From assembly GCF_000247695.1 (NCBI RefSeq), contig NW_004624778.1:17083437-17147436 (forward strand): a stretch of DNA of 64,000 bases, given 5' to 3'. The notes under the pieces were generated by a model, which saw only the letters and a program-made list of their open reading frames with translations, made no database searches and was not told where the DNA came from. A program made the position numbers and the translations under genes. The first letter of the stretch is position 1. Each line of letters begins with the position of its first letter. Shown piece after piece: positions 14,347 to 27,130 of the stretch. Source of the stretch: Heterocephalus glaber (taxonomy: Eukaryota > Chordata > Mammalia > Rodentia > Bathyergidae).

Positions 14347-14434
14347 GGGGTTCTTTTGGGGGGTACCTGGTATTGAACTCTGGTCCCTGCATTTGCAAGG
14401 CAGGTGGTGGAATAACTGAACTAAATCCAAGGTC
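14347..14434 (-). mobile_element. ID-like tRNA-derived SINE, antisense, diverged
   Basis: The reverse complement carries the ID-like body with B box 'gagttcaatacc' and 'ggtacc' end. It is flanked by near-identical repeats of the form TTTAA(A)TTAGT (about 14337-14346 and 14435-14444). More mutated than the copies at 46 kb and 61 kb. Confidence 0.75.
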
Positions 14435-15390
14435 CTTTAATTAGTTTTTAAGATAGCAAGTTGATTCTCTATCAACTTTAGAAATGACCTACTGTTATTA
14501 TTCTTGAAAACACCTTTATGAATTCATGTATTCATGCATATCCAATGGGTTTAATACATTGCAATGCTTAGCTTTATGCACAGATAGTCTTGATCCTTGG
14601 TAATAGGATCCATTGATATGATTCATTGGATTGATTGCTCTGATCCTTCTGTATGTCAAAATGTTTCAGGCTCTCTTGGCATGTTTCCTACCTTAAACTT
14701 TGAGTTCACCAGTTCTTCAAGAAGCCCTTGTTTCTTATATATTGAGAAATAATTGTTTTCAAAACCATAGTCTGCATAATAGGGATAGTTGTTTCTATTG
14801 AGTCAGTGTTTCTAGACTTTTGCAGTGAATAGAGCCAGAACACAGAAAAAGTACCTTTTCAGTTTAAATTTTAAGAGGATCAGACTTTATTTAACCTCTT
14901 CTATGTTACATCTGTATGTCCTTTCAGCCACACAAAAATCTGGTTCTCAAGGACAGAAAGGATGATAGAATCAGAATTTCTCATGTTTGCCTCTTTGTTG
15001 TATACCATAGTGCATTAGTCTTACAACTACAATAATAAAGGATCACCATATCAGTAATAATTATTAAAACATTTGTTTTATTAGACTATCCCTATTCTTT
15101 CTTAATCTTTTATTACTATTGCATCAGAACATGCAGCCATTATAAATTAAAATCCCTTTTTACCCCTCCCTTACACTCATCCTTAGCTGTTTTAAGTTAT
15201 TTTTCATCAGCTACCTATTAGGTCAATGTCTCCTCTTGTCATTTTGGATATCTGAAGCTCATCTTCCAGTTGTTCTAGAGGACAGTACTTCCTAATTGCT
15301 TGCAAGTGAATAACAGCTTGACTGAACCCTCTGTCTTTACAGTTAAATGTGTTGACTATAAAATTTTTAAGTTACATTTTATTATCTGAG

Positions 15391-15466
15391 CAGTGACTGC
15401 AAACAGAGCTTTCAATGATACAAACAGCCCATTGCCACATTGTGTGCCATAGGTTCACCACCAATG
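15391..15466. mobile_element. Short hAT-type non-autonomous DNA element (76 bp)
   Basis: Starts CAGTGA and ends 'gtgccataggttcaccaccaatg', the same right end as the element at 23384-23575. Flanks ATCTGAG and ATCTAGAG are the same 8-mer with one base lost, as expected for the 8-bp target duplication of hAT transposons. Internal sequence is mostly deleted. Confidence 0.6.
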
Positions 15467-16995
15467 ATCTAGAGTATCTACAAATAATCATGCTGATTCC
15501 TTCTGAAATAAAATATTGTGGTCCAAAAGCCTGACGATGATCTAATTCTTCTTATATGTCATATATTATTTTTCTCCACTTGCGAAAAACATTGTCAGTG
15601 AAATGAATTTTTAAAATGTATTTATTCTGTTCCCTTTCTTTTTGTTTTTCTTCCCCAGTGATTCCCATTATGTATGTGTTGGATCTTCTTTCTCTAACTG
15701 TATATTTGGCACTCTCTCCCAAATACACTTCTAACCCTTTCTTAATTTCTTTTTGCCTTGTATTTTCGTTTTCTACTTGTTGTTCTACTTTGTTCATTGT
15801 TACTTTTTATTTTTAAAATATAATTTTTTAGATATAACTTTATCTTAAGTTATTCCATCTCATTTTGAGTTTTTCTAATTCTGGTTTATGTTGTTCTTTT
15901 ATATTTAGTATCATTTCCTTACATTATTTATTTCATTTTGAAATTTCAAATTGTAGTTTTGATTTATTTTTCTTATGTATTTTGGTTCTACTTTCATTTT
16001 TGTGTGTGTGTACTTTTCTATCAGAATCATGCGTACACACAACCAATGAACAGCCTTACTACTTCCCTATGTTATTTTTTTCTTGTGATAATTTCTTACA
16101 GAATTTTTACCTGAATACTTTTTGTTGTTCCCATTTATGTGAATTGTTTCTCTGCACTTCAAGAAATTCAGATAGATTTTTCAATAAACTTGGTTTCAGC
16201 AAACTACAGGGGACAGATGAAACCAGGCCCAGGTCCTGTTTTTCTGTTTTCCCCACTGAACCAAGAATAGTTTTTCCATTTTTGAAGATTAGTACACAAA
16301 CAAACAAACAAGAATAAACAGCGATACAGGCACTATGATTTTCAGAATTAAAACATTTACATATCTGGGTCATATATAGATAAATTTGCCCACTCCTGAC
16401 ATACATTAAAATCCATGAAACCTTGGATCAGAATTTCCATGGCCTCTCTTCTACTTTTATCTGGACTGTCTCACCTTTTTATTTGGGTTACTTTGGTTCT
16501 GCTGAGATCTTTCTATCTATTTCTAGTCGTCTGTCCACAATTTGGGCACTGACCTGAAGAAGAGACATTGTAGCTAAGTTTTCAGCATTTATAATTGCTG
16601 TTCTCAAACTGGTCTGCTATGCTTTCCAGCACTGCCTGACTGCTATTTTGGAACTATCCTGTATTTGAGTTTGATGCTTGCCTTTGGCTTTCCCTACACA
16701 GATGTGGATAACACCCAAATGATAAAGCTATTCATTGGTTGTGCACATCCACTTATATTTTGGGGTTGGCATTTCATCTAGTTTTGTGGTGAATATCTAA
16801 ATGCTTTTGATTTTCTGTTCTTGTCATTCAGTTGCTTTTTATATGGGGATTTGGGAAGATCAAAAATTTTATTGCCATTGCTGCCACATTCTTCCCAGAA
16901 TTCAGTGCACTTATTTTCAAACAGCAATTTACTTAATAGATTATATTAAATTTGTTTTCAGGAAAATGTTTACCCTGAGTATTTCAGTACACTGA

Positions 16996-17133
<138 letters not shown>

Positions 17134-20100
17134 TGAAAATCGTTAAGCCTCTTGTGACAAGGTAGTCAGTGTTTGAGTTATGGTGAAAAAAGAGAAACTG
17201 AAGCAAAAAAATATATAAATAAAGAAAGAACTTGAAAAATATGTGTAGTTATCTTCCAAACCTTTTTATGTATGTGGGTATACATATGCACACAATGCTT
17301 TCTCATTCTTTGGCTTTCAAAATTAAATGAGATGACAGTGTACAAATTAGTACATGGGTGTAAAGAACTTGGAGCTCAGTAGCTTCATAGATTTGGTGTC
17401 CTGGTGTGAGTCTTCATTCTTCTAGCACCTAGTTTCATCTCATATCAATGCCACTTAGGCAGAAAGTCCCCAATTATAGGTTGCCAAATGCCTGAACCCT
17501 TTCTCCTTTGCACATGGTCCTTCAAGCTAAGATGACAAGGATGAGCTCTCTTCTGGGAGCTGGTTTGGATTACAGTGAGTCACAGGTTGCTTCTTCCTGA
17601 GCCAAGCCTGTAGGTCACCTTTGCAGTGCCAGAGGTGTCTGGAATGAAAGGGATTGGCTGCTTCAAAGTCAGTTTTACAATCCTTATGCAAGCTGAACTC
17701 TAAAGGCTGCACATGAGAATAAAGGAGTTCAAGAAACTGAAAAAGAGATGGGTGAAAAGGTGAGATCTAAGCCATTTATGGAGGGAGGCTATTTGTTAGG
17801 AAGGCAGGGCTTACTCCAAAATAGAATGAGTATACCTCTGTGAAGCTGAATGATCACTTACCATCTAATAACCAACAGACTTTGTATGAAATCTGGAAAT
17901 ATAATTCATGAAATTCATTTCACTTACTTAATACTTTAAACCCACATCCCTCCCCAAATCTATACTCCTTGGGCCTCGTTTAACTTATTTTTATCTTAAT
18001 GAAATTAAAGCATCTGAGAAAGTAAGCACCAGATTCAGTAGCAAGCACCAGAGGGTATGAAAATTACTGGAGTGTAAGTCCAAAGGATTAAGATGTGATA
18101 TGTATGCATACCAAGTCCCCATGGTGAATGTATTCATGATGTGTCACAAATATGTACTAATAAAAAATAAAGTCCAGATGAGGAGGCATAAATGGTTAGA
18201 AAATAAATGGTGAGATGCTGTAGTTTCTGCCACTGCCTACATTAATGTAAACTTCATGTATTTTGTTTTCCAAAACCCACAAGCTCCATTTATAGACTGC
18301 TTTAAAATTGTGATTATTTTATTAACTAACAATTGTTATGTGCTGCCACATACCATCAATATATTGATTTCAGCCCAATTTTCTTGTAAGACAAGGTAGT
18401 TATTTGTATCTCTTTGAATTTTGGCCATTGGTTTCACTGAATGAGATCTGCCCAAATTGTGATGCAAAACTGGGGTACATGCCAATATATTTATTTATTT
18501 TGGAGATGATAGTATCTTCCATTATGCCCTCAGAAGGCCTTCTCATATCTCAGGAAGACTAATTAGAAGGATTGCCTTAGAGAATATTTACTATCAAACA
18601 TGTTGTCTTCAGGATGAGGAGGATGTGGACATTTGCAGCCTCATATGGAAACTGAGAGATAACATGATGGGCAGCAAGTTTCTGGAGTTTTCACTTCCCT
18701 TAGCTCCCTTGCTCTGCAGGAAGCAAGGATCTTCAAAAGACAGCAAGTCAATTTGACTATTCCAATGTTCACCATACTTTTTGTTTAGTAAGGCATTTTT
18801 TTCCTGCCTATGGTGAAGATGCTGAGGAGCTGCTCATTGGTGTGACTTTCAGCTGTGATCAGGCCACACAAATTTTTACTGAGGCCTGACTCTCAAAACT
18901 CTTTTATTTTTAACCAAAATTAAAGCCCACAAGGAAAGCCAACAGTGGTAACCTGTTAAAATCAGTTTTCCAATAGAGATTAGTAGGAATAACATTATAA
19001 AATTCAAATTAATTGATGGGTAAGTTGTCTGGAAATTACCATTGGAAGTATTACCAAGTTCTTTCCCTGTGCATTTCATGCCATTCTCTAATTCTCAACA
19101 TATGGCATTCCCAGAGTGATTTCTAAAACACCAGTAACCTATAAGACAATTTTTTTCATAAGATGACTCTAAACATAATTGATCTGAGAAATGCATCATA
19201 CTAAAATTGTAAATTGGGTAAGCAGTTTTCTTATTCAGAAAAAAGCCTTCAATGAGTTGGAAAGGAATATTTGAAGCAAGCCGTCTCCAAAGTAAAAGAA
19301 CAGACGTTTCCTGAAATGGAAGAATTATTTTATTATGTTTCCACACATCATGGAGAACAAAGGACAAATAAATGAAATCAAAGGTTAAGGTTTTGGGATA
19401 AACTCTATCAATAAATATGCCAGAATGCCATGTAAAAGACATTCTCTGTCTTTGAGCTTCTGCAAAGTATTCCCATGAGCAGTCTTGGAAGAAGGCCAGC
19501 ATAAAGTAAATACAAAATGTATCAGAAGCAATAAAAGTATCACGCTAAAGAAAGCATCGTACTCTTGAGCTTTCTACACACATGTGCTCATATAGAATTG
19601 GTGGGCTCTGGAGCCTCATCTCAGACTGGGAATCTCAGACTCGTTATTTGATCTGCTGAGGGTTCTGCCTACCAGAAGGGCAGTCTGGGTTTCATTCTTA
19701 CTTTAAGCCTCTTATTCCCTGTTTTTCCAAGAACAAGACAGTTAAACATTGAGAAAGGAAAAAGGCACATAAAAATTGGAGAAACAGTGAAGTGTGTAGT
19801 TGGTCTTTCTCTATCCTTACCTGTTTTATCAATGTTCAAATGAAGTATGATCCAGGTGTAAAACTATGTTATGATCTTTAAAGTTCATTTCAAAGATAAA
19901 TATGATCCCAAGAAATTAGTGGTCTTTTACTAAAATATCTATTAGGAATTGAGTAAGGTTTTTTCCTTAACAAAAGGTTTGCGACTATATATTTATGTGT
20001 TTACTCTTTTGGATGTAGCCACTGAAAAAGAGCAACACACAAAGCAGCAAATAGGAAAAAGAACAAAACCTGAGTGGTTTAGTGGCAAAAGAATGTTTTA

Positions 20101-20943
20101 AATTAATTATTCAAGTTTCTGATCAGAGACTACAAGACTGCAGTATGTGTCATGTGTGTTCATAATAATGCTTGCTATGCACCAGGATGTTCTGCTTTGT
20201 TAGAAATGCTGTAGATCTGCTTTATTCAGTATGGGAGGCATAGGACTTTTGTAGCTATGGGATACATGAAATTGACTAGTGCAAGATAAGAAGGAATTTA
20301 ATTTTTTAATTTTTAATTAAATAGTACATGTAACTAGTGGTTATTGTGTTAGCACAGTTCTAGAGGAAATGGTGAGTAGAAAGGAAAGCCACAACTGAAA
20401 AAATTGCTCCCTGCACAGCAGAGAAACACTTGGCCAAAATAGAAGTTTCTGGAGTTTCTAAGTACTGATAAATACTAACTGATAATATTGCTGGAAATTT
20501 AAGCAAAGCATTCTGAAATTGACTCTAAGAAACCCAACGACAATAGTCAAGAATATTATACTATCCTAAAAAAAAAGAATTGACTATTACAATTTCTTGG
20601 AGAATCCCTACATTTCAAAGTCTAACATAGGAAATATAAAGTTAATATATGTTTAACAACAAAACTATATTAAAGAAACAATAAAAAGGGTAGTCTCATA
20701 GGTAAGTAAAAAATGAATTTATAAATTAAAATACTCCCCCCACATGTGTGTATAAAATGCTTATAAAGCCAGCTAAGAATAGAAAAAAAGAGAGGCAGTA
20801 CCTGCTCTAGTTTGGCAAAAATACCTTTTACTGCCACACAAACTTGATGAATGATTTGGATCCTTGTGGAGGCTGCAGTGTTTTCTGTTTCTTCATCATT
20901 TCATAAATTCATTTGGGTTTAAAGGAGTCCTTAATAAAAAGAG

Positions 20944-21004
20944 ACATCAAAAGAAATACAGAAAGCCTGGGCTGTCATTAAATTTTAAATATCTCTTTCA
21001 TTCG

Positions 21005-21062
<58 letters not shown>
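20944..21062 (+). repeat. Left copy of sequence duplicated across the assembly gap, ending in (CT)n
   Basis: About 65 bp of unique sequence plus a (CT)n run of roughly 50 bp. The same unique sequence restarts directly after the gap at 21163, with an offset of exactly 219 bp. Confidence 0.95.
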
Positions 21063-21162
21063 NNNNNNNNNNNNNNNNNNNNNNNNNNNNNNNNNNNNNN
21101 NNNNNNNNNNNNNNNNNNNNNNNNNNNNNNNNNNNNNNNNNNNNNNNNNNNNNNNNNNNNNN
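21063..21162. other. Assembly gap, 100 Ns
   Basis: Exactly 100 N characters, the conventional placeholder for a gap of unknown size. It sits inside a (CT)n microsatellite where read assembly commonly fails. Confidence 0.99.
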
Positions 21163-21223
21163 ACATCAAAAGAAATACAGAAAGCCTGGGCTGTCATTAA
21201 ATTTTAAATATCTCTTTCATTCG

Positions 21224-21264
<41 letters not shown>

Positions 21265-21276
21265 TCTCTCTCTCTG
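21163..21276 (+). repeat. Right copy of the duplicated gap flank with (CT)n
   Basis: Repeats 20944-21008 without visible mismatch, then a shorter CT run with CTTT interruptions. Most simply an unmerged contig overlap. Confidence 0.95.
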
Positions 21277-22522
21277 TTTTTTTTTTCAGTTTTATATTTT
21301 GCTCCACAGACCAGTAACCTGGTAATATACTAAATAATTAATCAGAAAAACAGAGTGATGAATAGGGGATAGGGATTTGAAATGCAGTGGACAAAGTGCA
21401 GTAATCATCAGAAGCAGCCAGCAAGTGCTCAGCTTTGAATTAGGTTGTTTAGAAAGAAAAAAAAAAAAACAGTTTATACACCACTGCAAACATTCCATTT
21501 TAACAGGTCTCATCTCCCTAAATGGCATCATATGCCAACCCTGAGTGCTGTACTACACATCTCCTTTTTATTTTGTTACTGAAAATTCATATTACATAAT
21601 ATAAAGATTCATTTTTTAAATGTAAATATAGTAAGTCAAAATTTAAATGCTCCTATTGGACTATTACCATTGCCAGAAAAATCTCAGCACTGCTCTAGGT
21701 GAAAATAAGCCCAAGGGTTTTTTAATTGGAGAACTTTGTAAAAGCACACACATCATCCTGCAGATCTCTGTCATGTTATGGATCAGAGCATTTCTATACC
21801 TTGGTGCAAATCTCATCAATTTATAGGTAGTAATTTTGTCTTCCCATCCAATAAGTAAAAGGTTTGCCCCCTGAACTCAGAATTTTAGAATTAGGAGCAT
21901 CAAATGATACACTGAGATCAGAGCTAATTACTGTGAGCAGGTGGGTAACATGACACTAATACCCCTCTTCTAAAGTAGTACAACCTAGCAAACCTTTTGT
22001 GACCTGAACCCTAATTACCAAATATCAATTGACCTTGTGAGCACATGAACTTGGTCACTCTGATTTTATGTACTTACAACTATACACAGGTTTGTTTGGA
22101 TGTCAAGGTGCTTTGTTCTTTATTGTTTGTGCCTAAACAGCATTTATAGAGACTTGAACTAAACAATAATGAAAGTATTACAGAAACTTAATCATCAAAT
22201 TAGAGAATGAGAAGGAAAATAACCCAGATTTTCAACAAGCATTGATTTCCTTTGCAGGAGGAAATAAGCCAGAAGCATAATTTTATCTTGCTGTTTTAAG
22301 TCATCTATATAGTAATAAAATTGATAAATGTTGTACTGTGTCTTTTAAGTAGTAAAGTAGAATATAGCAACAAATATAGACTGGTAATATATAACCAGAA
22401 GTGATAGCCAAATTGATAAAAAAATAAGGAGATAAGTATAGAAATATCGTTTTTTTGTGACATAGAAATACTGTTGCTGATGTGTTTTCTCATTAAATTA
22501 ATTGCATTTTTTTCTGTTCTTC

Positions 22523-22891
<369 letters not shown>

Positions 22892-23383
22892 TAATTGATT
22901 GCATGAAATTTAAAATGAACTGCCATTTTTTTCTGAAATATACATTTTTTTCTGATATATACATTTTTTCTGGACTACCATGAGTCAGTTTGCTAAAGAG
23001 ATAATGAGATTTTACATGGGAAAACAAAACATTTCAGTAACTCAGTTTCTAAAATTAGTATGAGATAATTAGTTCATAAGAAACAAATTTAGAGTGAGGT
23101 AGAAATACAGTAAGAGCTACAAAATGCTGTTTGAATTTCATTATATATTAGGTTTCTATCAGTAATTTGATTTTATATGGGGAAATGTCATTTTCCTTTT
23201 TTGAAAATAGCAGATATCTAAGAATATTTTCTAGATAGATTTTGATATTTTTCTTTCCATCAGAAATGTACATTGACACCGAAGTTATTCTCATTAATAT
23301 CAAAGAGACCAGTATATCAGTGAATACGACTAAGAGTAGATATCATGAAGGTATTTTTATACCATCTTTAGAAAGTACTCTAT

Positions 23384-23575
23384 CGGTGATGGCAAATGTT
23401 TTAGAGATGATTGCCCAAAATGCAACACAAATCCTACTTATTTCTTGCAAAGTGCAAACTCTGCAATTAAACCTGAATACTGAGGTTTTAGTTTAGAAAA
23501 AACAACTCATACATGAACATCTTTAGTCTTAAAAGATAAACAAATAACATGTGTGCCATAGGTTCACCACCACTG
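23384..23575. mobile_element. hAT-type miniature DNA element (192 bp)
   Basis: Left end 'cggtgatggcaaatgtttta' and right end 'ccataggttcaccaccactg' are imperfect inverted repeats. The interior ('cctgaatactgaggtttta') is well kept. The sequence matches what I remember of the OposCharlie/OC1 group of horizontally moved hAT elements, but the family name needs a database check. The 8-bp flanks do not match each other clearly. Confidence 0.7.
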
Positions 23576-25042
23576 CACCATTGACTTCCACATTTAGTCT
23601 TGAAACCACCCTCCTGTAGTAAAGAAAATCCCCTAGAACTAATATGAATCACAAGAGCCCCTATTCTTGTCATCGCTGAGTCATCTCAAAACCCTTGTAA
23701 GAGCTCCTTAGGGATATAGTTGAGCCACCGTCATTACCTTTTTCAAATTTCTACCAGTCAACTTTGGCAACACCAAAAAAAAAAAACAGACAATGGAGAC
23801 TATCGTGTCACCTCCTAAACCTGACACAATAGTAGCATATATGGGCAATACACAAGTGATTACAAAGTACTTGCCAAGTATGTGTACCTATTCTGGTTCT
23901 GAATCAAGAGATAGTTTATTTTGAAATCAAAAAATACATTTTGGTTTTCTTAATATATTATGGGAAATTTTGAAATGAGATATGCTCTTAGTTCAGTAGA
24001 TATGTTTGAAAGAAGTCCTAAGTTATTCAAGTGAGTTAATATCTGGAAAAATATATAAGATTTATGATTTTAATGATTCTCAAAGTGAAGATTTAGGGGA
24101 AAAAGAAAGCTTTAAAATAAGAATATATATGTCACAGGACAACCAAAGAATCAAATAGCTCAATGCGGGCCCTCCAGATTCTTCATATCCCCTTTTGTCT
24201 CTGCTTTTACCTCTATACTGTGGTAGTTCTCAGCAAGAATGTACATATTTTGTGTAATGTCTTTTTTACTCAACCACCGCTTCCCTTAATCTAGCCTCAA
24301 TCTGGTAGTGATGTGGTGGAAGATGAAATTTCCATCTTTGGGAATTTCTGACTCCAACCCTAGAGACAATAGCAAAATCCCACTAATAATTCTATAAGTT
24401 GTCTCTCTCTTTCTGTAGTCATACTGGATCTGCCTCTATGGTCTTTCAACCTTTAAATGGCATAAAATGCACATTTCATCATAAGTCAATTTTAGTTGAA
24501 ATCATAAACAGTTTTCTTTGGTAATGTTCCTCTGGTAGACTTTGAAAATCTCTCCAGGCAAGTCCAAATATTATCATTGACATAAAATACATCATAAGTA
24601 CCCCATCTATCTCCTTACAGTATTAGATTTTAGGACTCAGCACACCCATAAATAAAGACAATATTATCAGAAAAGACAACCAAGAAAACATGAGAGTATG
24701 AAAAATATCTCTTTATATATAGATTACTCAATTCCAAGAATACCTTTAAAAGACTACTTTTTCCATTTTAAAATTTTTATATTCATAATTGTTGGTACTT
24801 TGTAGATACATTCATTTCACAGAATAGCCATGGCTTCTTTGCCAGAATGTGAAATGTTCCAAAGGACAATGATTGCTTTCTGCAAAATGGTTTGAGCTCC
24901 AAAATTTCTTGAGGAAAACAATTTCAGTTGAATAAGTTAGTATAGCAGACACAGAATTATTGTGTCTCACAAAGAATTCCTGTAAAAAGAGATGCAATCC
25001 AAAAAGATTTTAACTGTTTCTTTTCTTATCATCTTCCCTGAA

Positions 25043-25058
25043 GAAGGTTTCAGTTTCT
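25043..25058 (+). repeat. Target-site duplication, left, of inverted L1
   Basis: GAAGGTTTCAGTTTCT, identical to 26061-26076. The joint CAGTTTCT/AA fits an L1 endonuclease site. Confidence 0.92.
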
Positions 25059-26060
25059 TTTTTTAAAATTTTTTCTAAACTTATTTTGTAACTTTTATTA
25101 CCTTTTATTTTATTTTTTTCCCATTACGTTTATTGGTACATTTTAGGTATAAAATGCAGTTACATTCATCATTGGGATCTTGTACCATTAAATGAGTATC
25201 TTGGTTCTTATTTGTTTTCCCCTTCTCCTGCCCTCCCTTCACCCCCTCCACCCTTCCCTATTTGCAAAGACTTTGTTGCCATTTTTTTCCTTTTCTCATA
25301 TTTTTTCTTTTCCCTTTTTTCCCTTCCCCTACCCCTCCCACTTCCCCTGCAACTTTAGACCTTTTCTTCCTGTTACACAATATCAATTATACATTTTTAA
25401 AATTACAATATCAAGATCTAGGAGACATTACCACAGATTTTACAGAATTTAAAAGGATATAGAAAGCATATTACAAAAATCTTTTTTGAAATAAATTTGA
25501 CAACTTCTAAGAAGTTGGAAGACAAATGAATGAAACTAACTCTGGAGGAAATATAAAATTTGAATAGCACCTATTAAAGAAAGTATATTCCTAGTTTGAA
25601 AACCTACCTATATGACAGCAGCAGGCTCACATACATTTTAACTGATAAATTATATCAAACAATTAAAGCAGAAAAAAAGAAAGAACACTTCTCCCCTCAT
25701 TTTAGGAACTCAACATCGTGCTAATCCTAAAACTGGATAAAGATAATAGAAGAAAAAAGTATGAACATAGATAGAAATTTGTTTAACAAAACAAACTATT
25801 GGAAGTCAGATCTGGCAGGATGTGGAAAGTGGTTTTGTTATAGGGATGGCAGTGTTGGTTCAGCATTGGAAGATCCACCCCCAAAAGTCATTATTGTAAC
25901 AGAGGAAAGGAAAAAGCCATATGATCCTGTCAGTAGTTGGAGAAAAAATATTGGACTAAATTCTACAGGTATTCATGGTAAAAGCTATCAGGAGACTAGA
26001 AGTAGAACAGAACCTTCTCAACAGATTAAAGACATGCACTCCATACTTTCAGCAAGAATG
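25059..26060 (-). mobile_element. L1 insertion with 5' inversion (twin priming), 1002 bp
   Basis: Flanked by a perfect 16-bp target-site duplication (25043-25058 and 26061-26076). From the left it shows a T-rich stretch (the antisense A-tail), then the antisense L1 3' UTR with its polypyrimidine tract (about 25120-25385). Near 25390-25440 the orientation flips. The rest, to 26060, reads as L1 ORF2 in the sense direction: 'DFTEFKRI' near 25437-25460 and L1-like reverse-transcriptase segments near 25780-26040. This is the classic product of twin priming. ORF2 is full of stops; the element is dead. Confidence 0.85.
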
Positions 26061-26076
26061 GAAGGTTTCAGTTTCT
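26061..26076 (+). repeat. Target-site duplication, right, of inverted L1
   Basis: GAAGGTTTCAGTTTCT, identical to 25043-25058 and about 1 kb away from it. Confidence 0.92.
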
Positions 26077-26092
26077 AATATATCACCTTCCT

Positions 26093-26093
26093 A

Positions 26094-26128
<35 letters not shown>
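26093..26128. repeat. (AC)n microsatellite
   Basis: About 17 AC units with one interruption. Confidence 0.95.
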
Positions 26129-26711
26129 TATTCTTCATCCACATCTGAGGTAAGGAGGGTTAGAGGAAAGGAAACAGTCAGATGGGTTGGAGTGGGAAGC
26201 ATAAATGAAGAAGATATCTGGTCTACCAGAAAGATATACATTTTATAAGTAAGGTATCAGATTCTTTGGTTTGTACTTTTCAAGCCACTGTCTTATCTAT
26301 TACTTACTCTTTTTTCCCATGTTAACTTTATAAGATAGGTAAGGCACACACAAAATTTTAAAAATACATGAAATCAAATGATCTGGGCTCAAGAGTTGAC
26401 TTCACTATATCCTATATATTGTTATATCAGTTAATTTAGTGTCATTTTAATCCATATGATACAGATACTCATACTATAAAAAGAATAAATAACAATCTTC
26501 ATAGTGAAGAGTGTTAATATATGTGTGCATGTTCCTTGAGGAAGACATAGGAAGGGTTGTAACTAATCCATTGAAGCTAGACTCAGCTGATCTGATAGGA
26601 TCATGTAGGGCTCTCCTCACAAAAATACCCTTACACATTGTTTATGCCCAAATCAAGCCATAATCCTTACACTTATGTTTTGATTGTCTAAAACCCTGCT
26701 TTGGCTTTCCT

Positions 26712-26734
26712 AAAAAAAAAAAAAAAAAAAAAAA
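26712..26734 (+). repeat. Poly(A) run, 23 bases
   Basis: Uninterrupted A23. No SINE or L1 body is recognised upstream, so it may be a simple homopolymer or the tail of an unrecognised retroposon. Confidence 0.85.
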
Positions 26735-26954
26735 GGATTTTCTATGATTTTTTTTCTATCAAGTGTTTAATCACATGCAGTTTTACATGAATTTCTATTC
26801 AAAATGGATTCATTGACAGTCGACTGGGCTTATTAGGTATACCATTAATGTTACAGAAAAGAGTTCTGCATGACTCAATCTCATTCCTCAAGATACAACT
26901 CAAAAAGGAATTTAACTCATGTCTAAAACTATATATAATGTAAGACACTGCATG

Positions 26955-27130
26955 AAATATTGTAGCTACCATTAAGACCTACTCTGAGCCAGGCACTATC
27001 TTTTAATTCATGTCACGCTTTAATGCTATGAGATCAATTCTATGATTATCTCCACTGTATAGATGAGGGGGTAAGGCTCAGAGAGACACTGCCTGAGTAT
27101 CCTATTCTCAAAACTAACTGGCCACAAATT
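26955..27130 (-). mobile_element. MIR SINE relic, antisense
   Basis: Shows the antisense MIR core: 'gagccaggcactatc', 'tatgagatcaattctatgat', 'tgtatagatgagggggtaag', 'gctcagagaga'. An old mammalian repeat. Confidence 0.75.

Noticed and set aside
15865..16317. 150-codon plus-strand frame
   Set aside because: Very rich in Phe/Leu/Ser from a T-rich stretch; no protein family signal. It could be repeat-derived, but I could not identify it.
19095..19502. 135-codon minus-strand frame
   Set aside because: No recognisable domain, no retroposon tail or duplications, no splice context; a frame of this length is expected about once by chance in AT-rich sequence of this size.
20864..21325. 153-codon plus-strand frame (Leu/Ser repeats) and matching minus-strand frames (Glu/Arg repeats)
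   Set aside because: They run through 100 Ns and a CT/GA microsatellite; they are artefacts of the gap and low complexity.
25761..26078. 105-codon plus-strand frame
   Set aside because: It lies in the inverted L1 ORF2 part of the 25059-26060 insertion and runs into the target duplication; not a gene.
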